From G963662605 sp963662605 (GTDB lineage: Bacteria > Bacteroidota > Ignavibacteria > Ignavibacteriales > Ignavibacteriaceae): 64,000 nucleotides of DNA. Position numbers and translations under genes: made by a program. This document shows, one piece after another, positions 9,392-18,026 of this stretch (within the stretch, counting starts at the first letter, position 1; each line of letters begins with the position of its first letter). The notes under the pieces were generated by a model. The model was not told the DNA's origin, made no database searches, and worked only from the letters and a program-made list of their open reading frames with translations. Location: contig OY759785.1 of NCBI GenBank assembly GCA_963662605.1, positions 2,914,001 through 2,978,000 on the forward strand, in the 5' to 3' direction.

Positions 9392-10888
9392 TTATACGTT
9401 CAATACTTTTTTGTAAAGTTCGATATATGCCTTTGCCGAGGAAAGCCAGCTGAAATCTAATTTCATGCCGTTTTTCATCAGTTTAACCCAGATTTTCTTA
9501 TCCTGAAATAATTTCAAGGCACGTTCAATCTCTTTAAGCATAGCGTCGGCACTATACTCTTTGAACATAAATCCGTTACCGTCTTCATTCTTGTCACTAT
9601 AACGCACTACTATATCACCCAAGCCGCCGGTTTCGCGAACAACCGGAACAGTTCCGTAAGTCAGACTGTACATCTGATTTAAACCGCATGGCTCTGTTTT
9701 AGACGGCATAAGGTATATATCGGTTCCTGCTTCGATAAGGTGAGCAAGTTCATCACTGAATCCGAGGAAATAGCCGAATTTATCCGGATACTTTGTCCCG
9801 AATTTCTGAAAAGCTGTGTGGTATTTCTTATCGCCAACGCCAAGAAGTATTACTTTTACGTTATTTTTCATCAGTTTCGGGAAAGCGTCTACAACAAGAT
9901 CCATACCTTTGCTGTCGCTTAATCTCGAAATTATGCCGATAACAGGAACATTCGGATCGTATTTCAAGTTGAACCGTTCAAGAAGAGCTTTAGTATTTTC
10001 AACTTTATCAGTTAATGTTTTTGCACTGAATCTTTTTGGTATGTAACGATCCTTTTCGGGATTCCATTCTTCCGTATCAATGCCGTTCATTAAACCGGAA
10101 AGTACGTTTTTCCGTTTTTCAATTACTTTGTTCAAACCGCCGGTCAATTCCTTGCTATGGACAATCTCTTTTGCGTAGCCGGCACTAACGGTATTAACAT
10201 AGTCTGCCAGCATCAAACCACCTTTAACAAAACTCACCTTGCCATCGTGCAGAATCCCGTGGGTTTCGGAATTCAATTCTTCAGGTAAAGCGGTCTTTGC
10301 AAAAGTTGTTTTCGGGAATGCGCCCTGTTCAGCAAGGTTGTGAACAGTGAAGAGAATGCGGAAATTCGCAAACTGGGGTTCATTTTTATAAACGGTTTTA
10401 AGATATACCGGTGCCAATCCTGTTTGCCAGTCATTGCAATGAATGATATCGGGAATCCAGCCTAATTTCAAAATCAACTCAAAGATCGCTCTGCTTAATA
10501 AAATAAAGCGCTCATCGTTATCTTTGAAATCAGAACCGGTTAACGGATCTTTGTAAAGGCTTTTCCGGCTTCCGTAATATTCGTTATTGTCCAAAAAGTA
10601 AATTTGGACACGAACTTTAGGAGAAGGCAAAAATGAAGATCTAACAGAAAAAACTACATCTTTTTCACCTATTTTCAGAGTAAGGTCTTTAAGACGCACT
10701 ACATCATGAATTTTATATTTTCTGCTGTCAATCGCACCGTATTTTGGCACAATTATACGAACTTCGTGACCGAGTTCAGTCAACATTTGAGGTAAGGCTG
10801 CTGAAACATCTGCCAACCCGCCTGTTTTTACAAATGGGAAAAGTTCAGATGTAACAAATAAGATCTTAAGTTTTTTTGGTGTTGCCAT
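9392..10888 (-). CDS. glgA: Glycogen (starch) synthase, ADP-glucose type
   Basis: A 498-residue GT5 glucosyltransferase that transfers glucose from ADP-glucose to an alpha-1,4-glucan. KTGGLADV at residues 21-28 is the ADP-glucose binding motif. The GT-B C-terminal donor domain shows ISRLSDSKG, PSKTEPCGLNQM and ETGGLGD. Length matches bacterial GlgA. It is monocistronic here, flanked upstream by a divergent promoter region and downstream by a 229-nt gap in which nothing else is recognised; glgC and glgB are not in the window. Confidence 0.96.
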   Translation of the reverse strand: MATPKKLKILFVTSELFPFVKTGGLADVSAALPQMLTELGHEVRIIVPKYGAIDSRKYKIHDVVRLKDLTLKIGEKDVVFSVRSSFLPSPKVRVQIYFLDNNEYYGSRKSLYKDPLTGSDFKDNDERFILLSRAIFELILKLGWIPDIIHCNDWQTGLAPVYLKTVYKNEPQFANFRILFTVHNLAEQGAFPKTTFAKTALPEELNSETHGILHDGKVSFVKGGLMLADYVNTVSAGYAKEIVHSKELTGGLNKVIEKRKNVLSGLMNGIDTEEWNPEKDRYIPKRFSAKTLTDKVENTKALLERFNLKYDPNVPVIGIISRLSDSKGMDLVVDAFPKLMKNNVKVILLGVGDKKYHTAFQKFGTKYPDKFGYFLGFSDELAHLIEAGTDIYLMPSKTEPCGLNQMYSLTYGTVPVVRETGGLGDIVVRYSDKNEDGNGFMFKEYSADAMLKEIERALKLFQDKKIWVKLMKNGMKLDFSWLSSAKAYIELYKKVLNV

Positions 10889-11033
10889 ATCAAAAATATT
10901 ATTTTTTAATTCCTAAATTTACGAAAAACTGTTATTTTTTCCTAAAAATTTAACGGTTTTTCGCACTACCGGTATTTAGGGCATTTCCCCTCCGGAAGCA
11001 CAGAACCGAACGTAAGGTTAGTCTGGTAATATT

Positions 11034-11549
11034 ATGAAAATGATGTGTCAATTCTCAGTAGTTCTTTTTCTTTTCACCTTAACCATAGGTCTTTCCGGCT
11101 GCGGAGCAGTACCTGTTGATGATCGTTATGGCAACGGGAATTCAATACGCGGTGAGCAATCAGTTGCCCAAAAAAAGTTCGATTTCGCTCCATATTCAAC
11201 AGTTCCGGGATATATAGATGAGCAGCCAAAATCCGGTGAGTCCGGACAGAAGATTTGGTATGCATACGATACTGCTAAAACTGCATCGAAAAAATTAGTC
11301 AAAGTAAACGGTTACAGAGTTCAGATTTTGAGCACCGATAACTTTGATGAAGCGGATAATCTGAAACTGGATGTTCACACCCGGCTGCAAACGACGCCGG
11401 TTTATGTGATATTCGAATCCCCCTATTATAAGGTCCGGGTCGGCGATTTGGTCGAAAGCAACCATGCGTACGACTTAAGCGATAAACTAAAACAGCTCGG
11501 TTACAAGAATACTCTTGTTGTTCAAGATTCAGTAATGGCCGCAAAATAA
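11034..11549 (+). CDS. SPOR-domain lipoprotein
   Basis: A 171-residue lipoprotein. The signal peptide ends in the lipobox LSGC (Cys23). After a low-complexity linker, residues about 85-165 form a SPOR domain: GYRVQILSTDNFDEADNL, then YVIFESPYYKVRVGDL, then a helix and LGYKNTLVV. SPOR domains bind denuded glycan strands of septal peptidoglycan, so the protein is probably an envelope component at division sites. It lies 5 nt upstream of hutI and is likely co-transcribed, though no functional connection to histidine catabolism is evident. Confidence 0.85.
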   Translation: MKMMCQFSVVLFLFTLTIGLSGCGAVPVDDRYGNGNSIRGEQSVAQKKFDFAPYSTVPGYIDEQPKSGESGQKIWYAYDTAKTASKKLVKVNGYRVQILSTDNFDEADNLKLDVHTRLQTTPVYVIFESPYYKVRVGDLVESNHAYDLSDKLKQLGYKNTLVVQDSVMAAK

Positions 11550-11554
11550 CCCCT

Positions 11555-12802
11555 ATGAGAAAAGTTTTTACACATGCCGCCCAAATAATCACGGTTGATA
11601 CAAAGAACACCGGATTAAAAAGAGGACTCGATATGAATAATATCGGAGTGCTTCAAGGCTATGACGTTATTGTTGAAAATGGTATAATCGCCGATTTCGT
11701 TCCATCCGGTTCACCTCTCCTCAACGTGGATGAGATTGTTGACGCAAAAGATAAAATTATTCTGCCCGGATTAATTGACTGCCATACACACACAGTATTT
11801 GCAGGATCGCGGGCTTCTGAATTTGCGGAAAAACTTAAGGGCATTTCGTATGAGGAAATTGCCCGGCGCGGCGGTGGAATAGCTTCAACAATGAAAGCAA
11901 CTAAAAATGCTTCAAAGGAGGATTTGCTTAAAACCGCTCGTGAGAGAGTCCGGTATTTCATTTCTCAGGGAATCACTTCCTTGGAAATCAAGAGCGGATA
12001 TGGATCCGACTTCGAGACCGAATTAAAAATCCTTGAAGTTATAAACCAACTCAAAGCGGAATTTCCGATTGATATCGTCCCAACATTTCTCGGTGCTCAT
12101 GTTGTACCGGAACAATTTAAGAATGACAGGGATAAGTTCATGGCTCTTCTTACCGGTGAAATGCTTCCATTTGTTGCACAAAACAAACTTGCAGAGTTTT
12201 GTGATGTCTTTTGCGAATCAACAGCATTCACAAGCGCGGAGACCGAGAAAATTTTTACAACGGCATCGCAGTTCGGTTTGAAATTGAAACTCCACACCGA
12301 ACAGTTCAATAATATCGGCGGATTCGAGGCCGGACTGCATCATCATGCGGTCAGCCTTGACCACTTGGAAATGCTTACACCTTCGCAGCAGATGAAATTA
12401 AGTGAATCGGATGCTGTATGCGTGCTGCTCCCCGGAGTCTCTTTCTTTCTTGATTACAATTATGCACCGGCACGAAATCTTATAGACAGCAATGCGGTTG
12501 TTGCACTTTCAACCGATTTCAATCCCGGCTCGTCCCATATACCGAATATTACTTTTATTATGCAGCTTGCCGCACGAAAAATGCACATGAGCATTGAAGA
12601 GATTATTTCAGCCGTAACAATAAACGCGGCACAGGCGATCGGGAAAAGCAGCCTTACCGGAAGTTTGGAAGTTGGCAAGCAGGCAGATTTTGCTATTTTT
12701 AATACGAATCATTATGAAGATATTATCTACACAATGGGTAAAAATCTTCTGGATATCACGGTCAAAAAAGGTGATATCATCTATAAAACAAACGGAGTAT
12801 AA
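11555..12802 (+). CDS. hutI: Imidazolonepropionase
   Basis: A 415-residue amidohydrolase-superfamily enzyme that opens imidazolone-5-propionate to N-formimino-L-glutamate, the third step of histidine degradation. CHTHTVFAGSR carries the HxH metal ligands; further family marks are KSGYG, LHTEQF with another metal His, and the TDFNPGSS strand with the catalytic Asp. Full length. The stop codon abuts the ATG of the formimidoyltransferase gene, whose Shine-Dalgarno (GGAG) lies inside the hutI end, indicating a tight operon. Confidence 0.96.
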   Translation: MRKVFTHAAQIITVDTKNTGLKRGLDMNNIGVLQGYDVIVENGIIADFVPSGSPLLNVDEIVDAKDKIILPGLIDCHTHTVFAGSRASEFAEKLKGISYEEIARRGGGIASTMKATKNASKEDLLKTARERVRYFISQGITSLEIKSGYGSDFETELKILEVINQLKAEFPIDIVPTFLGAHVVPEQFKNDRDKFMALLTGEMLPFVAQNKLAEFCDVFCESTAFTSAETEKIFTTASQFGLKLKLHTEQFNNIGGFEAGLHHHAVSLDHLEMLTPSQQMKLSESDAVCVLLPGVSFFLDYNYAPARNLIDSNAVVALSTDFNPGSSHIPNITFIMQLAARKMHMSIEEIISAVTINAAQAIGKSSLTGSLEVGKQADFAIFNTNHYEDIIYTMGKNLLDITVKKGDIIYKTNGV

Positions 12803-13819
12803 ATGAAAATCATTGAATGCGTTCCCAACTACAGCGAAGGGAAAAATGAAAATACGTTCGAACTGATGCGTCAGTCGGTTAAAAACATAAAAGATGTTTC
12901 TTTGCTCAGTCTGGAACCGGACGGCGATTATAACAGAGTGGTTGTAACATTAGCCGGTAGTGAGTCCGGAATTCTGGAAGGTGCGCTTGCAGTCAGTGAA
13001 GCAGCCGCATTGCAAATAGATATGCGCCTGCACAAAGGTGAGCATCCGCGCATGGGAGCCATTGACGTTGTGCCTTTTATACCCGTTAAAAATACCACCA
13101 TGCAAGAATGCGTAGAGATATCTAAGCTCTACGGAAAGGCTATTTCACAGAAGTTACAAATCCCCGTCTATCTATATGAGGAAGCAACCTCAAGACCCTG
13201 GAGAAAAAGCCTCTCGGATATTCGTAAGGGCGAATATGAAGGCCTTGCCGGAAAACTGCAGCACGATGAATGGTATCCTGACTTCGGAGAAAATATTTTC
13301 AACGAGAAACTCGGTGCTACGGTAACCGGCGCAAGATTTTTCCTCGTCGCGTACAACGTTAATATTCAATATCCTGAAACCTCCTATGTAAAAGAAATTG
13401 CAGAGACTCTGCGCGAGTCTGGGAAAATACAGCGCGACGCTGAAGGTAAGCCGGTTAAGGTAGATGGAAAGACCGTGAAGATTCCGGGCAGATTAAAGCA
13501 TGTCAAGGCGATGGGTGTATTTCTTGAAAAGTACGGCATCACGCAAGTATCAATGAACCTGACCAATTATACCGTTACCCCGATGCATGTGGCATTTGAA
13601 GAAGCCAAGAAAGAAGCAGCCAAGGCAGGCATCCGTGTCTCCGGCAGTGAAATAGTGGGACTTGTTCCGCTCGACGCAATGCTGCAATCGGGCAGATATT
13701 ACGCAGGCGATAAAAAATACGATGAGAAATCATTAGTTGAGCTCGCGATCGAAAAACTCGGACTAAATGACCTGAGTAAATTCGAACCCGAACAAAAAAT
13801 TATTGATTATATGATTTAA
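12803..13819 (+). CDS. ftcD: Glutamate formimidoyltransferase
   Basis: A 338-residue protein matching the formiminotransferase N- and C-subdomains of FTCD. It opens with IECVPNYSEGKN and continues with KGEHPRMGAIDVVPFIPV, holding the active-site His region and folate-binding strand. It transfers the formimino group of N-formimino-Glu to THF. Here it is a stand-alone domain, unlike the bifunctional animal enzyme; the cyclodeaminase-like partner is encoded separately at 14078. Zero-nt spacing after hutI. The gap to the next gene (258 nt) is filled with dispersed repeats, so the operon has been interrupted by repeat insertion. Confidence 0.93.
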   Translation: MKIIECVPNYSEGKNENTFELMRQSVKNIKDVSLLSLEPDGDYNRVVVTLAGSESGILEGALAVSEAAALQIDMRLHKGEHPRMGAIDVVPFIPVKNTTMQECVEISKLYGKAISQKLQIPVYLYEEATSRPWRKSLSDIRKGEYEGLAGKLQHDEWYPDFGENIFNEKLGATVTGARFFLVAYNVNIQYPETSYVKEIAETLRESGKIQRDAEGKPVKVDGKTVKIPGRLKHVKAMGVFLEKYGITQVSMNLTNYTVTPMHVAFEEAKKEAAKAGIRVSGSEIVGLVPLDAMLQSGRYYAGDKKYDEKSLVELAIEKLGLNDLSKFEPEQKIIDYMI

Positions 13820-13832
13820 TGTATATAGCGTC

Positions 13833-13910
13833 AATAGAACACGGATGACACGGATCTGCCCGACTGCTGACGCAGTCATGCGGGCGGGTAACACGGATTT
13901 TCACAGATTA
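13833..13910. repeat. CACGGAT-type dispersed repeat, copy 1 (with a nested palindrome)
   Basis: AGAACACGGATGACACGGAT, then a 30-odd-base insert CTGCCCGACTGCTGACGC... ending GCGGGCGGG, then ACACGGATTTTCACAG. The insert is itself a palindrome-like GC-rich unit, absent from copy 3. Lies between ftcD and fchA. Other copies: 17967-18010, 30038-30080 and 36993-37052. Confidence 0.8.
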
Positions 13911-13959
13911 TTATTTTGTAAAAACCAATTTGAAAATAGTTTATACTAAAGTTGCAATG

Positions 13960-14005
13960 TAGCTACTCCTCTTCTCCCTCTGGGAGAAGAGGTTGGGTGA
14001 TGAGG
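13960..14005. repeat. CCTCTTCTCCC palindromic repeat fragment
   Basis: CCTCTTCTCCC-TCT-GGGAGAAGAGG hairpin followed by TTGGGTGATGAGGGC. The same kind of centre that hosts the IS110-family element at 42.5-44.0 kb, here uninterrupted. Between ftcD and fchA. Confidence 0.7.
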
Positions 14006-14077
14006 GCAAAATATGAGGCTCATCATTCACGTGCTTCGCAAAATAAGATTTAATGATACTTAACCCGAAAGGTTCTT

Positions 14078-14710
14078 ATGGATATACATAAAAGCATCAG
14101 CCAATACCTCGATGATATTTCTTCAAACTCCCCTACTCCGGGTGGTGGAAATGTCTCAGCGTTCTGCGGATCAGTGGCTTCTTCACTCGGCAGCATGGTA
14201 TGCAATCTTACCATCGGGAAGAAAAAATATGTTGAGGTTGAAGAAGAAGTACTTAGTCTAAAAAAAGAACTCGACGATTTTAAAGAGAGTTTCCTGACTC
14301 TCGCAAAACACGATAATGATGCTTTTGACGAAGTGATGACCGCATACAAACTTCCGAAGGAAACAGAATCAGAAAAACTCATCCGCCTTGAAGCAATTGA
14401 CAATGCAACATTTCACGCGGCATTCATACCTTCCGAAGTTATCAGGAATTGCATGCAGGCATTACCGCTGATTTTAAGGATATCTGAGATTGGCAATAAA
14501 AATTCTATTTCGGATGCCGGCGTTGCATTGCTTCTTATCCGTGCGGCAGCTGAGGGAGCATATCTAAACGTACTTATCAACTGTTCATCCCTGACGCATG
14601 TTCAGGAAGCTAAAGACTTGCAGGCGCAGACCACTGTCATGGTTGAAAACATTCAGGCAAGCGTTGAAGAAAGACTCGGAGAGATAGTCGAGGGATTGAG
14701 GACTCGATAG
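14078..14710 (+). CDS. fchA: Formiminotetrahydrofolate cyclodeaminase/methenyl-THF cyclohydrolase family protein
   Basis: A 210-residue all-helical protein of the FTCD-C/FchA family. The signature SPTPGGGNVSAFCGS (residues 17-31) is the folate-binding Gly-rich turn, followed by long amphipathic helices such as VEEEVLSLKKELDDFK. With the preceding formimidoyltransferase it converts 5-formimino-THF to 5,10-methenyl-THF plus ammonia, or hydrolyses methenyl-THF. A good AAAGG site precedes the ATG. Cyclodeaminase versus cyclohydrolase activity cannot be distinguished; operon context favours the former. Confidence 0.88.
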   Translation: MDIHKSISQYLDDISSNSPTPGGGNVSAFCGSVASSLGSMVCNLTIGKKKYVEVEEEVLSLKKELDDFKESFLTLAKHDNDAFDEVMTAYKLPKETESEKLIRLEAIDNATFHAAFIPSEVIRNCMQALPLILRISEIGNKNSISDAGVALLLIRAAAEGAYLNVLINCSSLTHVQEAKDLQAQTTVMVENIQASVEERLGEIVEGLRTR

Positions 14711-14991
14711 TGAATACGGGAGTTTGAATCTCTGTCTCTTCCGGTAGGAGGCGAACTGTAGAAATAACTTATGTTCACCCGCTTCGCGGATGTAATGATA
14801 TGGGGTGTCGTCATCCGTGGGTTTGCACACACGGTTATTCATGTTTACTCCCTTCGGGAGTAATTCCATAATAAAAACTGCATTGTCTCGAAGGGACAAA
14901 ATTTGAATAACCTCCGGTGAAGCCGGAGGATACTGAACACACTACACAAATCGTCCCCGAAGGGGGCGAACAGATTTATATCGCCTGCTGC
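14711..14991. repeat. Cluster of stem-loop repeats between fchA and the Ig-like lipoprotein
   Basis: Successive hairpins ACTCCCTTCGGGAGT (14849-14863), TGTCTCGAAGGGACA (14884-14898), CCTCCGGTGAAGCCGGAGG (14911-14929) and GTCCCCGAAGGGGGC (14953-14967). The last two also occur, inverted, at 55032-55091 in the same order and spacing. Convergent gene ends flank the region; it may serve as a terminator as well. Confidence 0.75.
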
Positions 14992-16833
14992 TTATTTTAC
15001 CTGTAAGTCTTTCAAATCGAATTTCACTTCCGTTACCGCCCAGCGTGCGGGTACGTTCAGAATATCTTTCATGTATATAAATGATTCCGAAGGAATGAAC
15101 GGATATGGGAATCCCTTATCCAGAATTTTGTTATTATTCTTATCATTGAAGCACAATAATCTGTATTTGCCGGGACGTATCTTTTCAAAAGCGAACTTCC
15201 CGTCCTTCTGAGGAATCTCCGTGTAGGCGGGTTCTGTTGCATTTTCCGGGACTAACTGCAAAACGATATGCTCTATCCCCTCAAAGTTTTCAACGCTTCC
15301 GTAAATACCGGTAAAATCCAATTCATTAATCATCTTGTAGCCGGTCGTGAAAGTCGAATCCATAAAATTACCGGAATAATCCCGGAGCTTTCGCAGATTG
15401 AGAATGACTTTATAATTCTTATCTGATTCCAGCTGTCTGTTTGGAATTACTTTGAATGATGCGTCATCAAGTGTTTCGAACGTCGAAGGTATGAGATTTT
15501 TTGAAGTATCCATTAACCATACTGCATTTTTCAAACTGTCGAATTTTATCGCGTCATCGAATCCATATACAAATGAAGGCTTGGTATAATCGAGCTCCGT
15601 TGCATTTTGCACCGGTTCAAACTTAATCAACTTCGGCGCAGTGGTATCGGGCTTGTCGGTAACCATCAAAGATACACCGTCAAGTTCGGTCATATTCCCG
15701 GCTGCATCAGAAAAGTTCTTTGCGATCAGAAAACATTTATCAGAATCGGGTAAAACTGAATTAACTCCGATAAAATACTCTTTTTCCTTTCCACGTCCCT
15801 TGAATGCACCTGTGGCAGGATACGACTTCATGGTGGTGGAATCGAAAAGAGAAAAGTTTGCCTTGCTTATTTTCTCGTATTTTAAATCTTCTGAGAAGGT
15901 GGTAAAGATGTGGTATTTGTCCGTCATCACCGCCGAAAGCAAACGGGGTTTTATGGTGTCAATTTTTTGCAGTACAAAGCATAACCCTTTAAGCAGTGTA
16001 TCAGTCTCAGTCAATGTATAATCTTTTGTCGGTACGCCAATCAAATCCTGATCTGATTGAAACAGCAAATCTTTGTATTCATCCTTAACAGCAAAAATGC
16101 GGTACTTACCCCGGGCTAATCCCGTTAATTGGAAATTACCATCGGAACCGACCTGTGATATATAGTCAGGCTTTATTTTAGCCGGATCAATGGTATCGCT
16201 ATTGACCTGATATCCGAATATCATCACTCCGGACGGTTTATCCATGAACACTGTTCCGGTAATTGTGCCGTTATCAATCTTCGAACCGGTGGAGAACACA
16301 TAAGGATACGCCTTTGACATACGGTTCTTGTTGTTATTATCTACAACGTCCGTACCCACGGTTACATGGTAAGTTGTGTTAGTCTTTAGTTCTTTCGGGA
16401 AATAAACTCTTACCGAAGTATTCGTCCAGCTTGTTTCAAGATCGCCGTCAATGGCAGGCGAAATAAACAACGCTTCTTTGAAAGTTCGTTTATCAACGTA
16501 TTCCGAAAAGATAAACTCGATATATTTTTCAGAAAAATTTAATGTGCCGTTTTCAGGATACACTTCGGTTATTTCCGGAGGTATGGTGTCAACTCCTCCG
16601 CCGCCGGGAGCAAGTTGATTGGCGCAGCCGGAAAACATTGTCAACATAATAATTGTAAAGAGCGCCTCAAATAAAAACCGATGCACTGCATTCAGTCTGG
16701 TGAACTCACCCCCGCCCCCTCTCTTGGAAAGAGAGGGGGAAGCCGGAATATCTAATTTATTTGAAAACTCTACCGGCTGAGGTGAGTTCATTTTATTCAA
16801 TATAAAGTCTGATTTTTTGAAAACTTTATTCAT
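14992..16833 (-). CDS. Ig-like (Big_5) domain lipoprotein, N-terminus disrupted by a repeat
   Basis: A 613-residue protein. Residues from about 80 form an SbsA/Big_5 Ig-like domain (PPEITEVYPENGTLNFSEK, then FSEYVDKRTF), followed by further beta-sandwich modules and a C-terminal region with NDKNNNKILDKG. The probable lipobox is MFSGC (Cys70), which leaves an abnormally long n-region. That n-region contains a 90-bp in-frame palindromic element (16701-16790, residues 15-45) with 10-bp terminal inverted repeats. The first 14 codons overlap the mltG stop region by 8 nt. The domain body looks intact, so the gene is probably functional with a modified signal peptide or an internal start near residue 47. 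Confidence 0.75.
   Translation of the reverse strand: MNKVFKKSDFILNKMNSPQPVEFSNKLDIPASPSLSKRGGGGEFTRLNAVHRFLFEALFTIIMLTMFSGCANQLAPGGGGVDTIPPEITEVYPENGTLNFSEKYIEFIFSEYVDKRTFKEALFISPAIDGDLETSWTNTSVRVYFPKELKTNTTYHVTVGTDVVDNNNKNRMSKAYPYVFSTGSKIDNGTITGTVFMDKPSGVMIFGYQVNSDTIDPAKIKPDYISQVGSDGNFQLTGLARGKYRIFAVKDEYKDLLFQSDQDLIGVPTKDYTLTETDTLLKGLCFVLQKIDTIKPRLLSAVMTDKYHIFTTFSEDLKYEKISKANFSLFDSTTMKSYPATGAFKGRGKEKEYFIGVNSVLPDSDKCFLIAKNFSDAAGNMTELDGVSLMVTDKPDTTAPKLIKFEPVQNATELDYTKPSFVYGFDDAIKFDSLKNAVWLMDTSKNLIPSTFETLDDASFKVIPNRQLESDKNYKVILNLRKLRDYSGNFMDSTFTTGYKMINELDFTGIYGSVENFEGIEHIVLQLVPENATEPAYTEIPQKDGKFAFEKIRPGKYRLLCFNDKNNNKILDKGFPYPFIPSESFIYMKDILNVPARWAVTEVKFDLKDLQVK
16701..16790. repeat. 90-bp palindromic element inserted in frame in the Ig-like lipoprotein gene
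   Basis: TGAACTCACC (16701-16710) and GGTGAGTTCA (16781-16790) terminal arms. CCCCCTCTC-TTGGAAA-GAGAGGGGG is internal, and GCCGGAATA/TACCGGC is a further weak arm. Length is a multiple of three and the host frame stays open, so it adds 30 codons to the n-region of a lipoprotein. Same outer arms as the composite repeat at 42326-44098. Confidence 0.75.
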
Positions 16834-17866
16834 TGTTCTTATTCAACAATTGATGATAATTCTTAGCGAACTGTTTATGTTCATTAAACGATTTAGAAAA
16901 ATGATGGTGTCCCGTCCCATCCGCAACAAAGAACAAATAACTATGATGTTCGGGATACAACACCGCTAAAATAGCATTTTTGCCGGGATTATTTATCGGT
17001 CCCGGCGGCAGTCCGCCATAACAATAAGTATTGTAAGGCGAATTTATCCGCAAATCTTCCGTGCTTAATCTTCCCCAAGGTAAATTTCTTGCGAATTGCA
17101 CAGTAGGGTCGGCCTGCAATCTCATTCCGATTCTCAAGCGATTTAAATAAACTCCTGCTATTCTGGCTTTTTCATCCTGATGATGTGTTTCACCGTCAAC
17201 GATAGAAGCGATTGTCAAAACCTGATGTAAAGAATAACCTGATTTGCTTAGTTGCCTTTTTAGCGAGTCACTCCAAAAATTATCAAATGCTGCATGAAGC
17301 TTATCAACAACTTCATTCGGTTTGCTGTGCTGAAAAAATACATACTGACCAGGCAGCAAATACCCCATCATTGAATTCGCTTTCACGTTGTAATGTTTTA
17401 GCACGGTATCCTGCTGGACAAAATCAAGAAAAGCAGCTCGAGATGTAATACTTGAACCATCAAGCCGCTCTGCAATGGCGTTCAATGTCATGCCTTCATG
17501 GATTTGCACTGCACAGGCGATGTCACCTTTTCCCTCAATGAAGTAGTCCAGTAAAGACGCATAGCTTAAATTATTCGGCAACAGGTATCTTCCCGCTTTG
17601 ATGTTTGCCGACGCCCTTGAAATAGCGCCCAATATTTTCATCGGCAGCGTATGCTTGATGATCTTTGCCTTGACTAATCTGTTTACAACGGAATGATATG
17701 TCTCGCCATACTCAATAACAAATTCTCTCGGCCCTTTCCCCTCATATGTATTAGGAGTAAAAAAAACATATATAAGCGCAGCAAGAAACACAATAAAAGA
17801 AGCGGCAACTATGCGATAGTCCCGTTTCGATAACATCTGAGAAAATTTAATTTTATTACTATTCAA
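16826..17866 (-). CDS. mltG: Endolytic murein transglycosylase MltG
   Basis: A 346-residue YceG-type enzyme that cuts nascent glycan strands and limits their length. Residues about 18-37 form the single N-terminal membrane span. The catalytic region SIVDGETHHQDEK (Glu226) is followed by AGVYLNRLRIGMRLQADPTV, and PPGPINNPG lies near the C-terminus, all diagnostic. The frame starts with TTG at 17866, preceded by AGAGGG; an ATG at 17836 has no site. It overlaps the downstream lipoprotein by 8 nt. Confidence 0.95.
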   Translation of the reverse strand: MNSNKIKFSQMLSKRDYRIVAASFIVFLAALIYVFFTPNTYEGKGPREFVIEYGETYHSVVNRLVKAKIIKHTLPMKILGAISRASANIKAGRYLLPNNLSYASLLDYFIEGKGDIACAVQIHEGMTLNAIAERLDGSSITSRAAFLDFVQQDTVLKHYNVKANSMMGYLLPGQYVFFQHSKPNEVVDKLHAAFDNFWSDSLKRQLSKSGYSLHQVLTIASIVDGETHHQDEKARIAGVYLNRLRIGMRLQADPTVQFARNLPWGRLSTEDLRINSPYNTYCYGGLPPGPINNPGKNAILAVLYPEHHSYLFFVADGTGHHHFSKSFNEHKQFAKNYHQLLNKNNE

Positions 17867-17966
17867 AAAGCCCTCTTAAATATCATAATTAAGCAGGTGT
17901 ATAGTTCACCAATTAACACTGTCAATAGAATATGCGGTGAGACATTAAAACAGTTTACTAATAATA

Positions 17967-18010
17967 ATCCGTGAAAATCAGCGTCATCCGTGTCATCCGT
18001 GTTCTATTTC
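17967..18010. repeat. CACGGAT-type dispersed repeat, copy 2
   Basis: AATCCGTGAAAATCAGCGTC followed by ATCCGTGTCATCCGTGTTCT, in reverse orientation to copy 1, 16 nt past the tsaD stop. Confidence 0.8.
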
Positions 18011-18026
18011 TGACAGATGATACGAA

